This document shows, one piece after another, positions 33,852 through 45,800 of a stretch of DNA of 64,000 bases. How positions within the stretch are numbered: the first letter of the stretch is position 1; the number at the start of each line of letters is the position of its first letter. Source of the stretch: Atrina japonica (taxonomy: Eukaryota > Mollusca > Bivalvia > Pterioida > Pinnidae); NCBI GenBank assembly GCA_030159075.1, contig BROG01000527.1, forward strand, positions 268,501 through 332,500, given 5' to 3'. Below the pieces are notes generated by a model. The model did no database searches, was not told the origin of the DNA, and saw only the letters and a program-made list of their open reading frames with translations. Made by a program: the position numbers and the translations under genes.

Positions 33852-36800
33852 TCACTTCTCTGTTACAATATCTGGTTTAAAATCTGGCTTTACAGCTTGA
33901 GACAGTGACTCTGCATACATGTCAAGTCTTTGTGTCATCTGAAATAAACACAAACACGATGAAATCTCAAATGACATATATATATATCTGATATACATAT
34001 TTTGAATTGTTCTAGACCTATTGTATCAGATTTATTATAATTACTTTTATGTATAACTTATATCTTGGTTAATGTCTATAGTATTAAATCCCTGGAGAGG
34101 AATAACAAAAGCTAGATCAAGGGTATGTCAGAAGAATCTCCATCTAACACATATGATTCTTGAATGCCGAATTCAAGACAGAGGCCTAATTTGTCATTCA
34201 AAAATCTTACCTTGAGGTTTGACATTCTTATGTCATTCCCGCAAGTAAGGGGTTGATTTTTTATTTTCATTTTTATTTCAATTCATAAACAAAGAAAGGT
34301 GGTTAAAAAAATACTTTTAATGTGGCATGTCCTATTTGGGAAATTTTCTTGTATGGGATAATCCTGTGAATGATAAGAGACAAATATGTAGACAAAATCA
34401 CTCACTCTAAAACACCAGACATCCTTGATCTGTCTACATAAATTCAAATCCATCTCAGCTACAAGAAGACCATCTTGAGTTCTGGAGAGGCCCTGAAAAG
34501 AGTTAAGATTAGAAAATTACAAAAATTCATAAAATAATATTTCTAAAAATTATCAGTAGGCCGTGTATTTACTGTCAAAATTGCCTCTATATTCATGCAA
34601 TTCTCTATAAAAGAAAGTCTGCTGGATTATATAAATAGTGCCCTTGGTTGAGGGGAAAATTGAAGAGAATGTTCTCAAGAGGAGACAATCATTATTATAC
34701 CTCATAGATGACAAACAGTCAGGAGTTGGTTGAGAGCCGTCACATGCCAGGGATACAACACTTCAAGTCGCCCTCTAATGTCTCCCCCAGGTGGAGCCCA
34801 TTGTGAATTTTAAACAGAGTTGTCATTCATGATACAGAATTCAAATTATCCTACATATACCATTGCTCTACTTATCAAAGACACATAGTGTCATACTGTA
34901 ATGAATGCCTTGTATACAACACAAAACATTTGATTGTTCTATTATTGGCAGACATGTTGTATTACTGAACCTTTATAATTGATGTAAGATGGTCAGTTCT
35001 ATGTGTACAGCATAGATAAAATTACTGTATACTTGGTAATTTTTGCCCTTGGTTATATTTTGCCATTTTACAACAGAAAACATATTCGTGACCTTTAAAA
35101 TTTGCCCTCAATCACCGTAAATTCGTGGGCGGCATGTATGTTCTTGCTTCAATTATTTGGCTTGAAAATTTCGCTTTCATTTTAAATTTGCCTTCTTATG
35201 TAAGGACGAAAATGACGAAAATTAATCTTGAGCGTAAATTGCTTAGGTACACAGTATACTCACTGGAGTACGACTTCCGTCAGGAGCTGCTACGTAACTT
35301 GAGCCTGAAAAAATAAATATAAACATGAGGAACACAGGTTTATGTCAGGATAGTGTACAATTAATTACTACATTAAGTGTAGGTAGATACACAAAGTACA
35401 AACCTTGCTATACTGCCATCATTTGTTCAACCCAAATTTAGCATTACAAAGGGTTTGGCAGTAAGTTGAGGGAAACCTTAAAAGACATTATAGGGAAATT
35501 TGTTAAAAGTACCGATAGACTTTCAAAAATTGTGGTATAAAGCAAGGTGGCAAATGAAATGAAGTGCATTATAATGAGGTTTAACATGACCTAACATAAG
35601 TCAAACTCTTTTGCTAGTTAACATGAGTAAACTAACTTGTGCTTGCAGTTATGTCTGCAAGATATATGTGTTTCTTGAAGACCCAAAATCAGACACTTTT
35701 CACACACTGAAATTGTTGTCTAAATTACAATTTATTTCTTTATACATGTAAAGGCATAGAAACCAGAAATCACCATGGTTAACAAAGTTGAAATTGTGAA
35801 CGAAAAATCCTGATCCAAAGTGGATTACACAAAAACCTGAAAAACTGCTATTGAATATAAGCAAATGTATATATAACTCACCATAGAAATGGCCAAAATC
35901 TTTGTGTGCTGAAAGATATGAATATAAAAAAAAAAATCACAAATAAAATATGTATAAATATAGAAAGGGAAAATCAATCATATGAATACAAAAAGAAATT
36001 ACAAGTAAAATATGTATAAATATAGAAAGGGAAAATCAATCAGTTCATGTTTAATGTCTCTATTTAACATCCGTTAGAGTTTAACTTCAATAATCACAAC
36101 TGCTTGTGTTTAACTCATCAACCCCCGAAAAAATGGACTCTTCTGTAAATCAATGACATAGACCAGTCCAAATGTGTCTTAAGAGGTAAAAGCCTCCATA
36201 ACTACATTTATCCTATTTTGGTGGTAAATTTCTATAACCCAACTTTGGTCATAATTTTTTATTTTTCTGTTTGTTTGTTATTTTACATCCCACCAAGACA
36301 TTTTCACTTATATGGAAATGTCACCAGATTTAGGTTACTTACTTACTTCACTTAATGCCAATGGCAAGAAGGGAAGCACAACCTTAAAGTGGAGTACCAC
36401 AAATTTTGACCTGTGCTATGGACCAATGCCAATACAGTGAGGGTTCTTTTACATGACATGCCTTCAATCACACAGGACCTCAGTTTGGTCATTATAAACA
36501 TCTGTATTAAGCATGTATTTATGGAAAATGTTTGTTTTTTGTTTTTTGTGGTTTTTTTTGTTTATTTTTGGTTATGTCCCTTTCAAGAATATTTCACTCA
36601 TATGGACATCACCAAATGCCGGTAAAGGGCTTCAAATTTTGGCCTATGCTCGGCACTTACGGCCATTGAGCAGTGAGGGTTCTTTAACGTGCCGACACCT
36701 ACTGTGACACGGGACCTAGGTTTTTACTGTCTCATCTGAAGGACAGGAAACCAACCTGCCGCCGGCTGGACCCGAACACACGACCTCATGATCAAGAGTT

Positions 36801-39800
36801 GAGCACACTACCAACTGAGCCAAGCCAGTTCTAAATGTTTGGTGATACAGTCAACTCTTGTTATAATCGCCAGGTTGGGATCCAGTAAAATTGCTGTTAT
36901 ATCAAATATCCTGTTATATCAAATTTCCAGGCTTGACGCCAAAATAAGAATGTGAACATAATTTGTTGTTATAATACCCCCATTAAATGTTAAACATCTG
37001 CTGAATATGGTTGCATGTATGAAATAGAATGACTACAACAAATATAATTGTTTTTATTGTTCTTTTTATTCTATCAATGTAACAAATCAGGGCAACAATT
37101 TTTCATTTTTGATACTTTGCCATTATAACAAGCTAATTCTAGAAGTAAAATGCATGTTTGTTGCCAAAAATCACTGCCGGTTCCGGAAAGCAAATATGCC
37201 GTTATATCAAACAAATTAACATGGATGTAAATTCTTTCCATGAAATTTCTACTGTTAACCAAAAATGCTGTTATATCAAGTGCCGTTATAACAAGAGTTG
37301 ACTGTATATGTAAGTGTAAGTGTAAGTGGTAAATGCAAGTACTTTACCTGGTTTTCCATTTGCAGATGTGAATTCATTGGGAAATTCTTCCTGCAAGGAA
37401 AATAAAAACAGTGATATATAATAAAATTTGAGTATCAATGTGATTCATTCTTATCATGTGTTTATGTTTATTATAATCATTATGATTTTCTTTTTTTTGT
37501 CAAAAGTGAATCTGATGACATCAACTTTCCTTGATTTTGAGTCAGAGTTCCTACTATGTTTATATTTGAATAACTTACAGTTCCCACTCTGTTTATGTTT
37601 GGACAACTAACAGTTCCTACTCTGTTTATGTAGGACTACTCACAGTTCCCACTCTGTTTATGTTTGGACAACTTCCAGTTCCTACCCTGTTTATGTTTGG
37701 AAACTTCACAGTTCACACTCTGTTTATGTTTGGACAACTTACAATTCCAACTCTGTTTATGTTTGAACAACTTACAGTTCCTAATCTGTTTATGTTTGGA
37801 CAACTTACAATTCCTCTTCTGTTTATGTTTGGACAACTTACAGTTCCCACTCTGTTTATGTTTGGACAACTTACAGTTCCCACACTGTTTATGTTTGGAC
37901 AACTTACAATTCCCACTGTTTATGTTTGGACAACTTACAGTCCCCACTGTTTAAGATTGGACAACTAACAATTCCTACTCTGTTTATGTTTGGACAACTT
38001 ACAATTCCCACTGTTTATGTTTGGACAACTTACAGTTCCCACTGTTTATGATTGGACAACTTACAGTTCCTACTCTGTTTATGTTTGGACAGCTTACAAA
38101 TCCTACTCTGTTTATGTTTGAACAGCTTACAAATCCTACTCTGTTTATGTTTGAACAGCTTACAATTCCCACTGTTTATGATTGGACAACTTACAGTTCC
38201 CACTGTTTATGATTGGACACTTTACAGTTCCTACTCTGTTTATGTTTGAACAGCTTACAATTCCCACTGTTTATGTTTGGACAACTTACAGTTCCCACTG
38301 CTTATGATTGGACAACTTACAGTTCCCACTGTTTATGATTGGACACTTTACAGTTCCTACTCTGTTTATGTTTGGACAACTTACAGTTCCTACTCTGTTT
38401 ATGTTTGGACAACTTACAGTTCCTACTCTGTTTATGTTTGGACAACTTACAGTTCCTACTCTGTTTATATTTGGACAACTTACAATTCCAACTCTGTTTA
38501 TGTTTGGACAACTTACAATTCCAACTCTGTTTATGTTTGGACAACTTACAATTCCCACTTTTTATGTTTGGACGACTTACAGTTCCCACTGTTCATGTTT
38601 GGACAGCTTACAATTCCTACTCTCTTTATGTTTGGACAACTTACAATTCCAACTCTGTTTATGTTTGGACAACTTACAATTCCAACTCTGTTTATGTTTG
38701 GACAACTTACAGTTCCTAATCTGTTTATGTTTGGACAACTTACAGTTCCTACTCTGTTTATGTTTGGACAACTTACAGTTCCTACTCTGTTTATGTTTGG
38801 ACAACTTACAGTTCCTGCTCTGTTTATGTTTGGACAACTTACAGTTCCTACTCTGTTTATGTTTGGACAACTTACAGTTTCTACTCTGTTTCTGTTTGGA
38901 CAACTTACAGTTTCTACTCTGTTTCTGTTTGGACAACTTACAGTTCCTGCTCTGTTTATGTTTGGACAACTTACAGTTCCTACTCTGTTTATGTTTGGAT
39001 ACTTACAGTTCCTACTCTGTTTATGGCACAAGTAAAGTAACTGTTAGCAATGGCTGCACATCTAGCTTCAATTGACCACATTGGTTCACTGAAATTAAAA
39101 ACACATATGCACAGTAAGCAACTGTAAAATTGACAAAACAAATCTATGGTACTTCAAGAACTCATTAAGTTATCACTACAAATTTAAAACTTTTTATGTG
39201 CCCTCAACCAGGATTTTATAGATGCAGGGTTTTCCCACAAATTTTTAATTATGGGATACAATAGACCCCATCTAAATTGAAAATGGGGTTCATTGGGAAA
39301 ATTTGAAGGTTATTGATTCTTTCCATATGTTTTCAAAAAATTACTTACTTATTTAAAAAAACTTTTTTCAAATGTTAATTTTAAGTGTAAAAATTAATCA
39401 TGATTTCAGACTTACAACCTTATCTCAGGATGTTGTTTTCAGACTAAAATCTTTTTTCAGGATGCTGTTTTCAGACTAAAATCTTTTTTCAGGCTGCTGT
39501 TTTCAGACTAAAATCTTTTTTCAAGATGCTGTTTTCAGACTAAAATCTTTTTTCAGGCTGCTGTTTTCAGACTAAAATCTTTTTTCAGGATGCTGTTTTC
39601 AGACATACAATCTGATCTAAGGATGCAGTTTTTAGACTTTCAATCTTATCTTAGGACACTGTTACCAGACTACAATCTTATCTTAGGATCCTAATTTCTG
39701 ACTTTAAATCTCATCTCAGGACACTGCTTTCAAACTTACAATCTTATCTCAGTATGCTGATTTCAGATTTTCATCCATACCTCAGGACGCTGTTTTCAGA

Positions 39801-42800
39801 CTTACAACCTTATCTCAAAATGCTGTTTTCAGACTAAAATCTTATCTCAGGACACTTTTTTCAGACTTTCAACCTTATATCAGGATGCTGATTTCAGACT
39901 TTCAATCTTATCTCAGGACACTTTTTTTAGACTGAAATCTTATCCCTGGACATTGATTTTAAATTAACAAAGGAAACTTAATATGGCCAAGTTTGAGATT
40001 CTTGTTTTCTTCTAAGAAAACATACATTAGTTTAGGACAAGATTTCTTTTTTTGTGATGTAAAGCTGTAATGATAAACTGTCACTGGCTGATGTTGTAAT
40101 AAAAGAGGTCAAATACTGGAAATAAAAACTCTTAACAAGCATTAAATCAGGAATCACATGAAAACAAGTCATAATCAACTACAACTACAAGACCTTTAAT
40201 ATTTTCTAAGTGCTTTCCGAAGCTTTTGTATTACCTCAATGCCCCTACAGTTGCGGACGGGTTGAAAACAATTTCTGCACCATTAATACCATACATCATC
40301 CAATTTTGGGGATGGTGGCGGCCATAGCAAATGTTAATAGCAATTTTACCTGCAAAGAATTCAAGTTTCTGAGTTTTGCTTGGTTCTGCCATGCATATAG
40401 AGTAAAAATTCTGTTTAACACAGAAAGCATGCATGCAGTTTTACTTCCTGATTTAATCTAAAAAGGTCTGGGCATCCGTAACTTAAAGGGGAGAAAAGCT
40501 GGGGTTGAACTTAGCAAACTTATCAACGAACAGTAATTACTAATACATTTACTGTCAAACTTGTCTATAAAAGTCATTAAAGGGAACAGGTAAAAATGGC
40601 CATTATAGACAGGTGGCCTTTATAAAGAGGTTTATTTATCAAAAACAAAATAATGAAGTATACAATTGAATGGCCTTTACAGGCAGGTGTCTTTTATACA
40701 GAAGTAGCCTTTAATAATGCAAGTTTGACTGTAATCTGTCTAACAAATAAAATGTGATAAAAAAAAACGTAGATAAAATATTATTACATTTTGTATTTTC
40801 ATTATAAGACCCATATCCTTAAGGTAACCTTGATTGAGAGACCACCTATCATATGTAACCATATTGTAATTTCCCTTGAATGGTCTCTTAATACAGCTTA
40901 GACTGTTTTTATTGTATGTAAAGATCTCATTAGATCTCTAAATACTGAAAAAGAGGACTGTAAGTAAATGTCAGGTCACAACTGTTAAATAAAAAAAAGA
41001 ACTAACAACAACAGCAAAATCAAAAAAATAACAGAAAAATTAACAAACTGCCACAATGAAAATAATAATAAACCACTAAAGTACTCACCAAACTGGGTTT
41101 GGAATACTTTATGACCTGTGTTGCCTTCCAAATAATATGTAGACTACAACATAACAAGTTTAATATTAAAAGAGGATATATCTTTTTATCACTGACATTA
41201 ATATGAACTCTTGATTTCTTCAATAACATCCCTATGTTTATCAATTTGAAAAAAAATAACCTGTAATCGCATTTGAACTCGCCCATTTCAAAGAATGGTA
41301 GATTCCACTGGCAGAATTCAGGAGTTTTTATTTAGCATCCAAAATTTACAATACATAAATATGCAAAATTAACCTGTTCATTCCTGATTTATGACAATAG
41401 ACTATACCTTTTATTGATTTAGACGAGTCTAAATGTAACTAAAGGGGTGAATAAGTTACGAGTTTTAGTGGATCATTCGTTTGTCTTTCTATAAACAAAA
41501 ACTATTCCCAAATGTAACAAACTGTTGTCATGACAACACACATCACTCTGTGAAACGCAAGACAACATTGTGTGCATTTATCTCCCTCCAATACCTTGTA
41601 TTTTCAATGACATTTACAGTGTTATAAAACATGGCCAGAGTATCCAGCTGACATATTCTGTGCTTAGTTTAAACTTTAGTTATTTTACAACGATTGACAA
41701 ACAAGTTACGGTATGTCAACTTATATAAATGTCTCTCACTGGCTCTGATGTTGACATGCCGGGTTCTTGCTGTGGGAGGAAACCGGAGCATCCAGAGAAA
41801 ACCCACATGTCTGACTTGGTGACCACAACACTATCTCACATACTCCCCTGTCAAATCCAAGAATCGAACCCAGGTCAAATTGGTGAGAGGTGAGTACGCT
41901 AACCACTGCACTACTTGGACACCCTTAATGTAATTCTGTGCTAGACTCTCCCGAGATGAACCTCTGTTAAAAATTGTAAATCATATAAAAATACTGTATG
42001 TCTAGTTCCAACCTACATACAATCCTGAGAGTCAAAATGTTTTTACTTGGTTCTTCATAAATATTCAATAAACGTACCTCATTAAAATCTCCAACCCTTG
42101 GAATATGGTTTTTCCTGGATTTTCCAAGGACTTTTCCGGTGTTGGAAATGACCACTGAAATTAGAATATGCATGATATCAAAATATATTAAAATAAAAAT
42201 AATGGTATGTATCAAAAATGACAAAAAAATTATGAAAAGTGGTACTTACATGCATGTAAGACTTTCCAACATTAAAAACTTAAACAACACTTGAAATCAA
42301 AAGTAACTTATGAGTCATTACCCATATGTCTTTCCAAGTCAGTGATATTGTTTGCCTTTAATTATCTCTAGAGTTCAGCTGTTTCTGTCAAAATATGGCC
42401 TAAAATTATCTCAGATGAGATGTACAATTTTCCAAGTTGGTGATAGTCTTGGTAGTAAAAGTACGTGAAAATTCAAAATGTTATTTTTTTATATTATGAA
42501 AGTGCTTTTGAGATTAGGACTTAAGAGACTCAACCATGTATTCAGTTTCCCTTCAGAATATAACACTTCAAATTCAGTTTCAGTACAATTAATTCATTAT
42601 TCAAAATTTCTCAATTTTCAAAAAAAAACAACAAAAAAAACATATATTCCCAAACAAAATTTGCGGAGGTAATTTTGAAAAAAAGTCAACAAAATCACTG
42701 CATGTGTTAATACTTCTAACGTAATATATGATTGTGGTGTTATAACATAATGATGTTACTATTTTATAAAGGTTACTATTGATGTGTAAACTAGTGTATC

Positions 42801-45800
42801 TATATTTCCTCACGATGAAAGGTTTTTTTAAGAATTAATTAAAGGAAAAAAAGGGATAATCAGGACCCTCCATGTTACAGTGGAACCTACCATGAGAGAC
42901 CACTCTCATGAGAGAGCACCTGTTTTTTGAGACCACATTCTGATAACCACTCAGTTAAACAAATATTTAAATAAATTCTCTTTTAAGACAGACCACATTT
43001 GAGTGGCAGATGGAATGATCTCTCAAGAGATGTCCATTGCACTTCCTATATATAGGTACTAGAAATGTATACAATTTAACAGATGGAGACAAAGTTGGTC
43101 TGGAATTCCAAACAAAAAGATGTAATTATCAAAATCTGGAATTCCAAACAGAAAGATGTAATTATCAAAATCTACCTTTCAATATTACGTCAGTTATACT
43201 TGTTGTATTTCAAATATCACCATAATACATCAGGAATTCTAAGTACAAAGATCTACCCAATACAGTATGGCTTATGTATTGTTACTTTTCAATATAACGT
43301 GATCTTTACCCAGTGTCCACTAAATTATCACCATGAAACACCAGAAATGTTGTGTAAAAAAAAATATCTACCTAACTCATCAACCCCCAAAAAACAAATG
43401 ACTCTTCTGTAAATCAATTACTTAGACCAGTCCAAATGTGTCTTTAGGTGTTAATGAGTTAATACCTTCTGGCTGATGTAATGTAACTTTCCAATAATTT
43501 GTAATCCATACCTGCAGTGTTTGCTAAGATTTCCCCATGATCGTCATCTCGCTCCAGAATTGGTGACACTATCACCATATTGTACTTTTTAGCCAACTGA
43601 AAACAAAAAAGAAAAAGAAAAATTAGATCTTCATAGTCAAAGAAACAACACAAATATTACAGTCACTGCCAGCTGTATACTGATCACACTATCATAAAGA
43701 GAAATCTCCATGACCCCACTGTTAGAGTATTGTACAAGGGGAAATAACTTGTTCAGACCACAAAATAACACAAAAGCAAATCACGTTACTACCTTTTCGT
43801 TCTCGATGATAATTATCACTTCATTTTTTTTTTCATTTTTATATATATTTAAGGGTGTTCATAACTGTTATTGTAACCTGTAGGTTGCGGTCATTTCTTT
43901 TAGTGTAACCTCTAAATGGGTTACGATGATTTGTTATTTTGTGGCATGCTTGTTGCATGTTAATATATGCTATATTCACTGTGTTAATACATACATGTAT
44001 GTGAATTTAAAGGGGCATCAGCTGTGTTTACCAAAAAAAAAAAAACGCCAAAAGAATTCAATTCTTTTCTTCTTTTACTATTTGTACTTGATGTACAATT
44101 ACAAACAAGAGCTATACTCTGGCAAAACAAATGTTATAGTCCTATATACTTTGTGAAAATAAGGTCAGATCCAGTGTAGTATTCACATAAAAATAGTAAG
44201 GTTGAGAAAATCAACCTCGATTGAAAAAGTGCCAAATCTGGGTTTCTCAAGCAGTTTTCACAAAGTATATAAAAATATAAAAAAATGCAGCTAAGAAACA
44301 GTGAATATTTTAAATGAAATCATATAAATATAATACATAAGTTAACAGATTGTCTTTGCAGGACCTGATGTTAGTATTATCTTCTCTAACCCAGTGACTC
44401 AGCTCACCGTTCTTTGCTTTATTTAAAACTAAGCATGTAAAGTTGATTTTACCTCTTGCATAAGTTTGGTTGTTGGTCCATCCTCTGCTGACTCAGCAAA
44501 TTCACACCAAGGGTATTTCTCTCTGGTACAAAATGCAAAAGGCATTGCTGAAAATTATAAGGAAATTAATATACATCTTGAATGACACAATTTTGTTATA
44601 TAAGTTCTAAACCTTATCTGATGATTGTTTTTTCACATTACTTGATAAATACATTTACAATACAAAACTGTTTAATGCTCATATTACCCATGGATTTTTG
44701 AAACTCCTTTGGAAATGAGGCTCAGGGCTTTTGAATTCAATTGGGAATTTTAGCATCATTCTATTGAAATTGTGAAATTTAAAGATACACAAAACTTTTT
44801 GAAAATTCAAGAATGTCTTCAAGTCATTTGAGTTTGATTGGGGATGTTGACTGCGAATTTGGGGAAAATGCATTTTATTTTATTTGCATCTGGGAATAGG
44901 GCCTTATTTCTGCTCCTATGATATGGTGAATGAGTATTCGATTTGCAAGCAGGTGGTCCTGAGCCTGATTCTCTGTCCTTTAAAACACTTAAATGATAAT
45001 GACTGACTCTATGACAATGGTATCATGGTATTGCAAATGAAAGCCATGTGTCTTCTGAATGAGACTTTCAGTTGGGGGGGGGTTGCTCCATGGCCAAGTG
45101 GTTAGAGCATCACGCTTTAAAACATGAAGTCTCTCACTTCTGGTCAGCACAGGTCTGAGTCCTGCTAGAACCTAAGCTGATTCTTTTGAGAAAGTCTGCC
45201 AGTTTACTTGCGGAAGGCCAGTGGTTTATTCCCCGTTAACAAAGTTCTCTCCTCCACCATTAAAAACTAGCCACCACCATATAACTGAAAAATTGTTGAG
45301 AGTGGCATAAAACACTATTCAAAATCAAAATCAAATACATCTGAGAGTCGTTGCCACGGTATATGACTCTTCAACTTTATACCAGGTAAAATTGTCATGT
45401 ACATTTTGGTAGGACACATAACAATGGTAAAACATAACAGACTGCTATCACTATGTCTGTAGATTCCAACGGAATATAAGTATTCTATAAAATGTAAAAA
45501 CACACAATCCTAGCTGTAGTGTTTGCCCCTGGTTATTTTTGCCCTTTAACAACAGAAAGCGCATTGACCTAGTCTTAAATTTGCCCTAAATAACCTGTCT
45601 CGTGATTAACCAGGCCACAAAATAACAGAAATCACCATAACCCATTTACAGATTATGCTAAAAGGAATGACCATAACCTGCAGATTACAATAGCAATAAT
45701 GAAGATTTAAAAATGAAATTCATCGAGAATGAAAAGGAGGTTACATGATTTGTATTTGTCATCACCTCCACATAACCTTAACGATTGATCCTGTGTTATT

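Noticed and set aside
37636..39075. Open frames of 90-255 codons on both strands
   Set aside because: They are products of the 33-bp array; several overlap each other in different frames on both strands. The array is explained by duplication of the UPB1 exon 9 end.
43926..44156. 76-codon plus-strand frame
   Set aside because: Low complexity and AT-rich, starting in a MITE end; no conserved features.
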